Below the pieces are notes generated by a model that ran no database searches, was not told where the DNA came from, and was given only the letters and a program-made list of their open reading frames with translations. A stretch of 64,000 nt of DNA. Origin: Planctomycetota bacterium (lineage in GTDB: Bacteria; Planctomycetota; UBA8742; UBA2392). The stretch spans positions 1-64,000 of the forward strand of contig JAHBYA010000003.1 of NCBI GenBank assembly GCA_019636195.1, given 5' to 3'. The position numbers were made by a program, and so were the translations under genes. Shown piece by piece: positions 1-9,196 of this stretch. The stretch's first letter is position 1. The number at the start of each line of letters is the position of its first letter.

Positions 1-14
1 CCTATCGGGGCAAG

Positions 15-482
15 CTATTCGGCGTCTTTCTCGGCGGGTTCTTCTTCGTGCCTGGCGTGAAAGCGCATGTCTTTGAAGCGGATCACCGCTTCGCCTTCCG
101 GTGCAAGCAGCAAGCGATGTTCGAATGTCCCGTCCGGGCCGAGGTCGAACTCGTCGGTCAAGATCTGCTCCGCCAGGTCGAACGCGTCCAGCTCGCTCGT
201 GTCGCGCGAGACACCCAGGTACTCAAGCTCAAGATAGTGCTCAAGACCGTGACCACTGAACTTCAGCACCAGGGAAAACGCCCCCTCTTTGTCGTCAAGC
301 CGCGTCGCCAGCAACTCAGCTTCTGACAGCAGCATGCCGCGGCTTTGCACAGCCAGCGCGCGCGCGGCGTGGGGCAGTTCCGGCCCGATATCGGCCAAGT
401 GCTGCATGTACACGCTCAGGTACAAGCCGGTCGTGAAGTCGTCGTGCAAGCCCTCAGCCCAATTGCGGTCAAGAAAGCGCAT
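15..482 (-). CDS. hypothetical protein, 155 aa
   Basis: I do not recognise a family. The product is an acidic, soluble-looking protein with no signal peptide or membrane segment. It has a charged C-terminal tail rich in Glu and Ala. Its ATG shares one base with the TGA of the upstream EVE-domain gene (TGATG), so the two are probably co-transcribed and translationally coupled. Only 14 bases lie beyond its stop in this window, so any further operon member is out of view. Coding is supported by this overlap and by the codon bias typical of the window. Confidence 0.7.
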   Translation of the reverse strand: MRFLDRNWAEGLHDDFTTGLYLSVYMQHLADIGPELPHAARALAVQSRGMLLSEAELLATRLDDKEGAFSLVLKFSGHGLEHYLELEYLGVSRDTSELDAFDLAEQILTDEFDLGPDGTFEHRLLLAPEGEAVIRFKDMRFHARHEEEPAEKDAE

Positions 483-937
483 CAGCCCTTCCCCGCAAGC
501 CGGGTGATCAGCTTGAACTCGTCGGCAGTCACGGGCTGTACGGACAGGCGGCCCGACTTGACCAGCACCATGGATTTGAGTTTTGGGTGCGCCTTGATTT
601 CTTCGATCGTGACTACGCGAGGCAGTTTTTCGACAAACGCCAGGTCAACCAGGAACCACGTGGGATTGTCGCGCTTTGACTTCGGGTCAAAGTACTCATG
701 GTTGGGGTCAAACGCTGCGGGGTCGGGGTAGGCGGCCTTTGCAACCTTGGCGACTCCGACAACGCCGGTCGGCTTGGCGCTGGAGTGATAGAACAGCACG
801 AGGTCACCGGGCGCCATCGCGCGCAGATTGTTTCGCGCCTGGTAGTTGCGAATGCCCTCCCATGACGTCTTGCGGTCACGGGCAAGGTCGTCAATCGAGT
901 ACGCGCAGGGCTCAGATTTCACAAGCCAGTATGCCAT
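482..937 (-). CDS. EVE-domain protein (thymocyte nuclear protein 1 family)
   Basis: This 151-residue protein is almost entirely one EVE (PUA-like) domain, the fold used to read modified nucleotides in DNA or RNA. Visible family landmarks are the N-terminal YWLVKSEP, the WEGIRNYQARNNLR segment and the GDLVLFYHSS strand. A longer reading frame extends to 1051, but family alignment begins at MAYWLVKSEP, so the ATG at 937 is chosen. The extra 38 residues are low-complexity and run into the terminator hairpin of the upstream gene. The stop overlaps the start of the next small gene by one base. The ligand is unknown; the family assignment is firm. Confidence 0.9.
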   Translation of the reverse strand: MAYWLVKSEPCAYSIDDLARDRKTSWEGIRNYQARNNLRAMAPGDLVLFYHSSAKPTGVVGVAKVAKAAYPDPAAFDPNHEYFDPKSKRDNPTWFLVDLAFVEKLPRVVTIEEIKAHPKLKSMVLVKSGRLSVQPVTADEFKLITRLAGKG

Positions 938-986
938 GTCCGCATTGTGCAACGGCCCGCGGTGGGGGACAGTGGCGGCAAACAAC

Positions 987-1012
987 GACCCCGCGGATGA
1001 TTCCGCGGGGTC
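987..1012 (-). terminator. hairpin terminator downstream of the HY-repeat gene
   Basis: A perfect 11-bp stem (GACCCCGCGGA, 987-997, with its complement at 1002-1012) closes a 4-base loop. Read on the minus strand it follows the stop at 1063 and is followed by GTTGTTTG, a weak T-rich tract. It separates that gene from the EVE-domain gene. Confidence 0.65.
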
Positions 1013-1062
1013 GGTCGGTCCGGCGGGGCGCCCTGGGGGGCTGGGCGCCATCGGCCGCCGGG

Positions 1063-1593
1063 TTAGTGCCTGACGTGGCCGTGCCCGTTGCCGGGCTTGT
1101 TGTGTTCAACCCAGACCTGCTTTTCGATGATGTCGTAGTGGCCCTCGACCCAGACCTGTTTCCGGACTTCGCAGAAGTGACCGGGGATCACAACGCACCT
1201 CTCGACGTTCTTGTAATGCGCGGGGATGGTCTTGCAGACATTGACGAAGTACACGTTTCCGCAGTGGTCCACCCGGCGCTCGCGCACGGTGATCGTCTCG
1301 GCGGGCACGTACACGCGCTCAATCACGATCTTGTGTTCTTCGGGCACCCACACGCGCTCGGTGACTGTCTTGTAGTGGCCGGGGTGCCACACCTTTTCCT
1401 TGACCGTGACGTAGTGGCCGCTGGGCTTGGGCTGTTCGCGGGTGATGCGAACCTCGGCGCCGCGGCCGGCGTTGACTTCGACCTGTTTGTTGCCCTTGTT
1501 GATCTGCACGCTGACGCGCTGGGCGTTCAGGTCAGATGCGCCGACTGCCCCGATCAGCAGCATGCCGGCACAGGCGGTGAGTAGAGCTTTCAT
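1063..1593 (-). CDS. secreted protein with repeated GHY/VW motifs, 176 aa
   Basis: The N-terminus (MKALLTACAGMLLIGAVGA) is a clear signal peptide, so the protein is exported. The mature part is built from short imperfect repeats of the form V-W-x-P/E-G-H-Y-x-x-V: for example KVWHPGHYKTV, RVWVPEEHKIV, QVWVEGHYDII. It ends in a His/Gly-rich tail. Two cysteines (DHCGN and NVCKT) sit mid-protein and a third and fourth follow. The repeated pattern looks like a beta-rich surface or cell-wall protein, possibly metal-binding through the histidines; that is inference. It is a single-gene unit with its own terminator. Confidence 0.8.
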   Translation of the reverse strand: MKALLTACAGMLLIGAVGASDLNAQRVSVQINKGNKQVEVNAGRGAEVRITREQPKPSGHYVTVKEKVWHPGHYKTVTERVWVPEEHKIVIERVYVPAETITVRERRVDHCGNVYFVNVCKTIPAHYKNVERCVVIPGHFCEVRKQVWVEGHYDIIEKQVWVEHNKPGNGHGHVRH

Positions 1594-1747
1594 GGCATTC
1601 TCCAGAGTTTGTTTGCTGCCCCTTGTTGAGGGACGCCAGTCGTCCCGAGCTGTCCTAGTAAACCCTGTGAAATCAAGAATTTATGCGCAAAAGTTCCGGC
1701 AACGGGGTGCCAGAAAACAGGCGCTTGCATGGGTTGGCGTGGCTGGG

Positions 1748-2260
1748 TTAAGCGACTTCGCCGATGTACGGCAGGGTGCGTCCCTTGTTGTTGTCGTCCA
1801 TGCCGTAGCCTACGAGAAACTTGTCGGCAGCAACGTCAAAGCAGACGTACTCGCACTCGAACGGAATCTTTCGGCGGGCCTTCTTATCGACGACAATCGC
1901 GTAGCGCAGGCTGTGCGGGCCTTGGGCCTGAAGCGCCTCGTGCAGGTTGGCAAGCGTGAGGCCGGTATCGACTAGGTCTTCAATCACCAGCACGTCGTAG
2001 CCGCTGACGCGCGGCAACTGGCCGTGTAAGCGCAGGCGCCCGCTGGAGCTCCGGCCGACGTAGCTTTCAAGCTTCACGAACTCGAGCTCAATGTTCACGC
2101 CGTGGATGTTGCGGATCAGGTCGGCGGCAAAGAAGAATCCGCCGCGCAGCACGACCAGGCACAGCAGGCGCTTGCCCGCGTAGTCGGCGGACACGCGCGC
2201 GGCAACCTCGCGCACGCGGGCCTGGACCTGTTCTTCACTGAATACTATCGGGTACGTCAT
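1748..2260 (-). CDS. hpt: hypoxanthine phosphoribosyltransferase
   Basis: Purine salvage enzyme of the type I phosphoribosyltransferase fold, 170 residues, the usual length. It makes IMP or GMP from hypoxanthine or guanine and PRPP. The PRPP-binding loop is visible as VLVIEDLVDTGLTL (about residues 92-105). Other landmarks are the early LRGGFFFAADL loop and the FLVGYGMDD segment near the C-terminus. The ATG lies one base after the stop of the upstream phosphoglycerate mutase homologue, so the two form an operon. Assignment is firm; hypoxanthine versus guanine preference cannot be read from sequence. Confidence 0.93.
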   Translation of the reverse strand: MTYPIVFSEEQVQARVREVAARVSADYAGKRLLCLVVLRGGFFFAADLIRNIHGVNIELEFVKLESYVGRSSSGRLRLHGQLPRVSGYDVLVIEDLVDTGLTLANLHEALQAQGPHSLRYAIVVDKKARRKIPFECEYVCFDVAADKFLVGYGMDDNNKGRTLPYIGEVA

Positions 2261-2261
2261 C

Positions 2262-3512
2262 TCACAGCCCGTTCATGATGTAGTCGATCAGGCGCGTGCC
2301 GTCGTCGATCTTGATGCCTGTATCCCCCGCGTTGGTTTCAGTCAACGTCAGGTTCCAGCGACTTTCAACGCCCTGACCCCACATCAGGAAGGGCACAGGC
2401 CGGTCGTCGTGCTGGCGTGTCTCCACGCGGCTCATCAACGTCGGCACGACCGTCAGGCGCACGTCGGCCAGTTCCGTCAGTGTCTTGTGCAGCGGCTTGA
2501 AGAAGTGCTTGTCGATCAGCTCAATGCTGCGCACCTTGCCCTGCGCGTCGCCCTGGTGGCTGTAGTCGTCGGGCAACCCGAAGTGGGCGATCACGAGGTT
2601 GTTGCCGGCCAGCGCATCCACCACGCTTTCGCGCACCTTACTGATCTCTTCCGTCTCGGTGGCTTTGCTGGCTTCCTTGTCCGGGTTGACGGCGGCCATG
2701 CGCCCGCTGGGCTCGCGCACAAAGGGTGAATCGCCGGGGTTGATCACGCGAATGCCGGTGGCCACCGCGACGCCGCGAAACAGGTCGCTGTAGCTGATCA
2801 TCGCCGCGTCCAGCCCGAAGGTCTTTTGAAAGCCCGGCACATCGACGCTCGTGCCGCCGCCCCACAGCCACACGCCGTTGGCTGGGTTCTGCTTCAGGTC
2901 AACGCGCACGCGGTTGACTTCGTGTTTGGCCAGCACGGCGGGCGCCTCGTTGATGACCTTGGCCAGTGTCTCTGCGCCCGGCCCTTCGGGCATGTGTTCT
3001 TTCATCGGCAAGTTGACGACGTTGAACGGGCTGACCGTGGTGAGGCCGTTGAAGTTCACGCCGTCAACGACCATCAGGTGGCTGTGGCCGCGCCCCTGCA
3101 CAAAGCGCATGCGGGTCTGCTTGAAGTGGAGCTCAAGGGCCTTCAGCAGTTCGCGGCCTTCTTGTTCGCTCAGGCCGCCGGCACGGGTATCGACAATCTT
3201 GCCATCGACCGCGGTCACAAACTGCAGCCGGAAGCACCACTCTTCTTCGCTGAGCATCAGGCCCATCGCCAGTGCTTCGTAGTAACCGCGGCCGGTAAGG
3301 TACGGGCCGGGCGGATAGCCCAGCAGCGTAAACAGCGCCGCCAAGGTTTCGGGCGGCTCGTTACGTGGAATGGTGCGGATTGTCCCAAGGCGGCCGGAAG
3401 TGGCAATCTTGTCGAGGGTAGGGGTGGTTGCGGCTTCCAGCGGTGTCTTGCCCCCCAGTTCCTTGAGGGGTGTGTCGGCAAGCCCGTCAATCAGGACCAG
3501 CAGGTAGCGCAT
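2262..3512 (-). CDS. archaeal-type cofactor-independent phosphoglycerate mutase homologue, altered active site
   Basis: A 416-residue member of the alkaline-phosphatase superfamily, closest in layout to ApgM (COG3635). It starts with LIDGLAD, then the GKTPLEAATTPTLD segment, the LTGRGYYEALAMG segment, and near the end HFGLPDDYSHQGD and HDDRPVPFLMWG. In the family the nucleophile is the Ser of a PGSD motif just before the LLGY segment; here the aligned residues read PETL. The DH metal pair that normally precedes the HxxxPVP histidine by about nine residues aligns to TL. These changes suggest reduced or altered chemistry. The enzyme family is well supported; mutase activity is not. Confidence 0.75.
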   Translation of the reverse strand: MRYLLVLIDGLADTPLKELGGKTPLEAATTPTLDKIATSGRLGTIRTIPRNEPPETLAALFTLLGYPPGPYLTGRGYYEALAMGLMLSEEEWCFRLQFVTAVDGKIVDTRAGGLSEQEGRELLKALELHFKQTRMRFVQGRGHSHLMVVDGVNFNGLTTVSPFNVVNLPMKEHMPEGPGAETLAKVINEAPAVLAKHEVNRVRVDLKQNPANGVWLWGGGTSVDVPGFQKTFGLDAAMISYSDLFRGVAVATGIRVINPGDSPFVREPSGRMAAVNPDKEASKATETEEISKVRESVVDALAGNNLVIAHFGLPDDYSHQGDAQGKVRSIELIDKHFFKPLHKTLTELADVRLTVVPTLMSRVETRQHDDRPVPFLMWGQGVESRWNLTLTETNAGDTGIKIDDGTRLIDYIMNGL

Positions 3513-3739
3513 ACCCTATTCACGAATAAAGCCGCAGGGGCGGCTGTTCGGTAAGGACGATACAGGCAGGTGGGGTCGGCGCAATGGTGTAGAAATCCGA
3601 ACCGGCGTTGCGCCCGTACTGTTTACAGGACAAGAGCTTGCGCCCCGCTGTGTATTTCGGCGCTGTGGGATAAAATGGTCCCAATTGCAGTCGGCTGTGC
3701 GTAGCATGTACAGGTGCGGTAACCACTGAAGGACGTTAC

Positions 3740-6700
3740 ATGAAGGCAATTGTGCCCGTCATCGCGCTGCTGATTTGCGGCGCGCTGCTCGCCCAGGAGC
3801 CGACCGTTACGGTCGAAGCCAAAGGCGCCGCCAAGGCCGAAGCCGGGCAGCAGTGGACGCTGGAACTCAAGTTCACGATCCCGGAAGGGTATCACGCCTA
3901 CCACAAGGACAACCCGGGCATCGGTTTGGCGCCCGACGTGACGTTTACGAACACCAACGGCCTGAAACTCGCGCAGCAGAAGTGGCCCGAGCCCAAGAAG
4001 AAGAAAGATGAATTGGGCGAAGAGTGGCTGCTGGAGGGCGCGTTCACGGTCCAGTACATCTTTGATGTACCCGCCGACGCGGAGGGCAGACTCGCGGTTG
4101 AGGGCAAGCACGACACGCAGTTCTGCACCGACGAGTTCTGCCTGATGGCCGACGGCAAGTTCAGCGCAAACCTTGAAGTCACGCTGGAAAAGCCGTGGGT
4201 CAAGCTCAGCGCGTCGTTTGCCGGCAGCGCTGACGCCGGCGGCAAAGCCGAGTTCAAGCTGCACTTCAAGATCAGCGAGGGCTTTCACGCCTACCACAAG
4301 GACAACCCGGGCTATGGCGTGGCGCCGATCATCCAGTTCACGCAGACCGCGGGCCTGACCAAGACCGGCGAGACCTGGCCCGAGCCCAAAAAGAAAGAGT
4401 ACGACAAGGACTGGGTCGAGTGGGAGTACAGCAACGAGTTCACGTTGACCTACACGTTCAGCGTGCCCAGAGACGCCAAGGGCGCACTTGAACTTGCAGG
4501 CACATGGGACGTGCAGGTGTGCGACGACGACGGCTGCCACCAGCGCACCGGCAAGTTCACAGCCAAGCTTGACGTGAAGCCGGCCGCCGACAGCGGCAGC
4601 ACCCCGCGCCTTGACCCCAAGCCGACCGTGGTCGCCGGCTTTGACGGTGCGGCCAAGGCAGGCGGCGAGGCCAAGCTCAGCCTCAGCATCACGCTGCCCG
4701 GCGAATGGGTGACCTATCACCCCGAGAACATCGCCAAGGGCGGCACGGGCAAAGGGCCTGAAATCGTGTTCACGCAGCTCGGCGGGCTGGAGCTTGCGGG
4801 CGAGAGCTGGCCAGAGGCAGTGCAGAAAAGCTACGACGGCTACTTTGAAAACGTGTACCGCAAACTGGTTGTGGCCACTTACACGTTCAAGGTGCCCGCC
4901 GGCGCCCACGGCAAGATCAGCATTGAAGGTACCTGGAACATCCTGCTGTGCGACGAAGTCTGCATCCCGCACAAGGGTACCTTCAGCGCGGTGCTGGAAG
5001 TCGCAGCAGGTGTTGACCGCACCCGCACGGACAGCCACGGCTTCTATCTGGACTTTGACTACGCGCTTGAACAGGCAAAGTTGCAAGGCAAGCCACTGCT
5101 GGTTGACTTCAACGGCCGCAACTGCCCGCCCTGCCGGGTCATGGAAGCCAGGGTGTTCACGCTGCCGGAGGTGAAGGATCTGTTCAAAGGCTTCATCATC
5201 GCCAGCGTCCAGAACGACATTGACGACGCGCGCTACAACGAACTCTGGCAACAGTACAAGCCCGCCCCCAACGCCGGCGTGCCCTACTACGCGGTGATCG
5301 ACCACGACGGCAAGGTCGTCCGCGGCATCGGGTCCACGCTGCCTGCCGACAAGCGCAGCCACGAGTTTGTGGCCTTCTTGAAAGGTGAAGCCCCGGCCTC
5401 GCAACCCAAGCCCGAGCCCCAACCCACAGCCACCGACCCAGCCAGCAAGCCCGCCGCGGAAAGCAACGGCAGCGGCTGGCCGGAAGGACTGATCGGCCCG
5501 CCCTACGCCGCAACGCAGCAGGGCTTTGACTTTGAGGCGAAGTTCACGACCAGCAAGATCAAGCCGGGCGGAAGTGTCACCCTTGAGTTGCACTTCAAGC
5601 TGAAGGAAAGCCCGGACGCGGGCCCCTACAACCTGTACACGCCTGAAACCGAGTTCGGGATTCCGCTGATTCTGAAGCTGCTCAGCCACAAGGGGCTTGA
5701 GCCTGTGGGCCAGTGGAAGTACCCCAAGGCCAAGGTCGTCACCGAAGAAGGTGTCGGCACGATGCACAAACTGCTCGGCCACGTGATTGTCGTGCAGGAG
5801 TTCAAGGTTCCCGACAACACGCCGCTTGGCACTTACCGGGTGTGGGGCACAGCTTCAGGCCAGTACTGTGACGACGCCGGGTGCATCCAGTTCAACCGCG
5901 ACGACCCCAGCGCCCCGGACCGCATGTTCGGCTGGGTCGCCAGCCTTGAAGTCGCCGCCGATGGCGCAATCACCGGCGTGATCCAGCCGATCATTGATCC
6001 GATTGAACCCAAGCCGGAGACCGAAAAGGACAGCTTTCTGTGGTTCCTGCTGCTGGCGTTTTTTGCAGGCATGATCACGCTGCTTACGCCGTGCGTGCTG
6101 CCGGTGATTCCGCTGACGATCGGCTTCTTTGTCAGCCAGGCCGAAAAGGGCCGCTCGCCGCTGCTGACGGCATGGATCTACTGCACGTGCATTGTTGCCA
6201 GCTTCACGTTGTTCGGCTTGATCACTTCGCTGACACTGGGCGCCACCGGCGCGCAGAACATTTCCACCAACGGCTGGGTCAACAGCTTCCTGGGCCTGCT
6301 GTTTCTTGTGTTCGCGCTGAGCTTCCTGGGCCTGTTCGAGCTGCGCGTGCCGACGTTCATGACCGCGTGGTTCACCAAGAAGCAGATGAGCGCGCAGAAA
6401 GAGGGCAAGGGCTACGCCAAGGCCTTCTTCAGCGGCTCGGCGTTTGCGCTGATCAGCTTTTCATGCACCGGCCCGATTGCCGGCGCATTCCTGGCCGGCG
6501 CGGCGGGCGGCGACATCTGGCTGCCGACGCTGGCCATGCTTGCGTTCAGCACCGGCATGGCGCTGCCGATCTTCATCATGGGCCAGTTCCCCAGCGTGAT
6601 GAAGAAGCTGCCCAAGTCCGGCGGCTGGATGAACGCGCTCAAGGTTGTCTTCGGCTTCATCGAGATCGGCCTTGCAATCATGTACTTCAGCGCCGCCGAG

Positions 6701-7414
6701 CAGGCCTTTGGCAGCATGCCCGCCGCCGAGTGGGTAAACCGCTATGTGGTGCTGGCGGTGTGGATCACGGTCAGCCTTGCCAGCGGGTTGTACCTGTTCG
6801 GGTTCTTCCGTATGCCGCACGACCATGAAAAGACCGAGCAGATCGGCGTGGTGCGCGCGCTGTTTGCCGTGGCGTTCATTTCCTTTGCGCTATATCTGGT
6901 GCCGGGTCTGTTCGGCGCCAAGTTCGGGCCGACGCTGGAGGGCATCCTGCCGCTGCCGCCTGAAAACGGCGGCATCCAGCTGAGCCTTGGCGGCGGCGAG
7001 GGGCAGCGCAACGACGCCAAGAAGCTGCCCTGGGAAAAGAACCTGGCCAAGGGCATCGAGACAGCCGGTCAGGTGAAGAAGCCCATCTTCATCGACTTTA
7101 CGGGCTTCAACTGAAAGAACTGCCGTCTCGTGGAACGAGACATCTTTCCGAAGGACGAGGTTTACAATCAGCTTAAGGATGACTTTGTGCTGGTCGCGCA
7201 ATACACCGACGATCCCAAGGACCCTGTGCCCGCCCAGAAGCTGAGCGAGTACACGGGCGGCGGCAGTTTTGCCGTGCCGCTGTACATCGTGGCGGACCAC
7301 AACGGCAAAGAGCTCGCGCGATTTGTTCCGCCCACGAACATCGCCTCTCTGTCATCCAAAGAGTTCGCAGAGTTCCTGCGCAACGCCAAGCAGAAGTACG
7401 CAAGCGGGAACTGA
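3740..7414 (+). CDS. dsbD: DsbD-type thiol-disulfide transporter, predicted selenoprotein (TGA = Sec1125)
   Basis: Predicted 1224-residue inner-membrane reductase that moves electrons from the cytoplasm to periplasmic thiols. In order: signal peptide; three DsbD-alpha-like Ig domains with Cys pairs near residues 129/134, 261/266 and 404/408; a thioredoxin domain with CPPC at about 462-465; a fourth alpha-like domain with Cys near 710; a DsbD transmembrane domain from about 764 with the paired cysteines in TPCVLP (785) and SFSCTG (909); and a C-terminal thioredoxin domain. In that last domain the expected CxxC reads TGA-K-N-C (7112-7123), flanked by the family's IFIDFTGFN and NCRLVERDIFP. The frame stays open another 99 codons and ends with TGATG overlapping the next gene. 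The start has GAAGGA seven bases upstream. If the TGA were a true stop, the protein would lose its whole terminal redox domain. Confidence 0.85.
7113..7148 (+). promoter_or_regulatory. candidate bacterial SECIS hairpin directing selenocysteine at TGA 7112-7114
   Basis: The RNA after the TGA can fold as a lower 6-bp helix (7113-7118 with 7143-7148), an asymmetric internal loop, and an upper 7-bp perfect helix (GTCTCGT 7125-7131 with ACGAGAC 7135-7141). The apical loop is GGA at 7132-7134. The loop begins with G and lies 18 bases past the TGA, which fits the general pattern for bacterial SECIS elements: a small apical loop with a G among its first two bases, about 16-37 bases from the codon. 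Positions were paired by eye; no folding energy was computed. Confidence 0.75.
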
Positions 7415-9177
7415 TGGACACACCTGCGGACGACACCTCCAAGCTTCCCAAGACCGCGCTGGCCGAGCGTCTGGCCAAGGCCACGCGTACTGTTGACCTG
7501 GGCGGGCCGGCGCCCCGGCGCATCTTTGACCAGGTCAGCATTGTCGCCATTGTGCTTGATACGTCCCTGACCGTGGTGCGCTACAACCGCGCCGCCGAAA
7601 GACTTTTCGGCAAGCGCTTCGACACCGTGCTGAACCGGCCCTACGCCGACAGCGTGCCCGCGCTGGCTGAGGTCAACCGCAGCCAGGTCTTTCAACGCAC
7701 GCTGGCGCTGGGCGTGCCCGGCGAAGTCAAAGAGGTCGAGATCCGTGAGCCCAAGAGCGGCGTGACGTTTTACTTTGACTTTGTGATCGACCCGATCATG
7801 GGCGATGACGGCCAGATTGCGGGCATCAGCCTGGTCGGCCTGGACGTAACCGAACGCGCCAAGCTCAGGCGCCAGCTGGCTGAACAGAATGAAGACCTCA
7901 AGGCGCTGCAGCAGGTCAGTGACTGGCTGCGCAAGACGATGGACCTGGAAAAAGCCTTCTTCATTACGGCAAGCGCGCTCACCAGCGCCGAGGGCGGCTA
8001 CGACCACGCCATGATTTTCACGGTTGACCAGGACCGCGAGTACCTGGTGGGCCGCATCTGCGTGGACAGCCTGAAACTCAGTGAAGTCTGGAGCATCTGG
8101 CGCGGGCTCACCAGCCACGATGCGCCGTTGCAGAAGTCGCTGGAAACGATGCAGCCCGTGCTGGCGCGTCGCTGGGGCGACCTGACGGACATGATCAAGC
8201 AGGTGAAAGTGCCGTTGAGCGACCCCAAGAGCGTGTTGATTCACGCGCTGAAAAGCCACGAGACTGTCACGCACCGCACGCTGGATGCGCAGGCGCACCT
8301 GCGCGTTCACCCCGCGATCAAGCAGCACTTTGAACTGGAGAGTTTCGCAGCCACGCCGCTGATGGCCGACAATGAGGCCATCGGCGTGCTGCTGGTGGAA
8401 AGCCGCCGCCCGCGCGAGTTCTCGCCGGAACAGCTCACGATGCTGGAGATGTTCGCGGGCCAGGCCGCGCTGGCCATCAACAACGGCATGATCTTCCAGA
8501 ACGTGCTGGATCGCGCCCAGCGCGACAGCCTGACGCGGCTGTACAATCACGGCCATTTTCAAGAGGCGCTGCGCAGCGAGCTTGAGCGCGCCGGCCGCTA
8601 CGGCAACCCGCTGTCGGTGATCATGCTCGACATCGATCACTTCAAGCGCTTCAACGACACGTGGGGCCACCAGACCGGCGACCGCGTGTTGAAGTCAACG
8701 GCGCTGCTGCTTTCGGCGCTGGTGCGCGTGACCGACCTGCCCGCGCGCTACGGCGGCGAAGAGTTCGCGCTGCTGCTGCCGCAGACCGACTACCAGCACG
8801 CCCTTGAGCTGGCCGAGCGTCTGCGCGTGGGCGTTGAGCGCAAGGTGCTGGTTTCCGGACCGAAAGGCGAGAAGATCGGCGTGACAGCGAGCTTTGGCGT
8901 GGCAAGTTTCCCCAAGCATGCGGAAGACGCAGCCTCGCTGATCAGCATCGCTGACGAGGCGCTGTACCTGTCCAAGGAAAGGGGACGCAACTGTGTCTCG
9001 GGCGCCGCCGAAGTCAGCGCGCAGGCCGAAGAAGAGCGCCGCAAACTGAAGGAAGCCCGCCGCACCAAGAAGCTGAAGCAGCAGGTGACGCAGGTGAAGT
9101 CTTATCCCGTCTCGCCGCCGCCGCAGAAGTCGGCAAAGAGTTCCGGCCGCCACAAGAAAAGCGGCAAGGTAAAATAG
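7414..9177 (+). CDS. diguanylate cyclase with PAS and GAF sensor domains
   Basis: A 587-residue soluble signalling protein. A PAS domain lies at about residues 35-140, a short helical linker follows, then a GAF domain at about 170-355 and a GGDEF domain at about 375-530. The active-site signature is RYGGEEF (about 445-451). The inhibitory I-site RxxD is present just upstream (RVTD), so product inhibition by cyclic di-GMP is expected. The C-terminus is a Lys-rich, disordered-looking tail ending in KKSGKVK. The ATG overlaps the dsbD stop by one base, so the two are translationally coupled. Coupling to a redox protein hints that the sensor domains respond to redox state; that is inference. Confidence 0.92.
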   Translation: MDTPADDTSKLPKTALAERLAKATRTVDLGGPAPRRIFDQVSIVAIVLDTSLTVVRYNRAAERLFGKRFDTVLNRPYADSVPALAEVNRSQVFQRTLALGVPGEVKEVEIREPKSGVTFYFDFVIDPIMGDDGQIAGISLVGLDVTERAKLRRQLAEQNEDLKALQQVSDWLRKTMDLEKAFFITASALTSAEGGYDHAMIFTVDQDREYLVGRICVDSLKLSEVWSIWRGLTSHDAPLQKSLETMQPVLARRWGDLTDMIKQVKVPLSDPKSVLIHALKSHETVTHRTLDAQAHLRVHPAIKQHFELESFAATPLMADNEAIGVLLVESRRPREFSPEQLTMLEMFAGQAALAINNGMIFQNVLDRAQRDSLTRLYNHGHFQEALRSELERAGRYGNPLSVIMLDIDHFKRFNDTWGHQTGDRVLKSTALLLSALVRVTDLPARYGGEEFALLLPQTDYQHALELAERLRVGVERKVLVSGPKGEKIGVTASFGVASFPKHAEDAASLISIADEALYLSKERGRNCVSGAAEVSAQAEEERRKLKEARRTKKLKQQVTQVKSYPVSPPPQKSAKSSGRHKKSGKVK

Positions 9178-9196
9178 CCGGGCGCCGGCCGAGAAG

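Noticed and set aside
3623-5782. 719-residue minus-strand frame opposite dsbD
   Set aside because: It is antisense to clear DsbD domains, has low-complexity Ala/Gly/Val/Leu/Arg composition and matches no family. It is a GC-rich shadow frame.
3740-7114. dsbD as a pseudogene with a nonsense mutation
   Set aside because: Everything else is intact, the TGA is exactly at the redox cysteine, a SECIS-like hairpin follows, and the frame ends in a coupled stop/start. A random stop would not show these.
7130-7414. A separate small thioredoxin gene starting at GTG 7130
   Set aside because: It would lack the redox motif and has no ribosome site. It is in frame with the upstream gene across a single TGA at the Cys position, so it is better read as the end of the selenoprotein.
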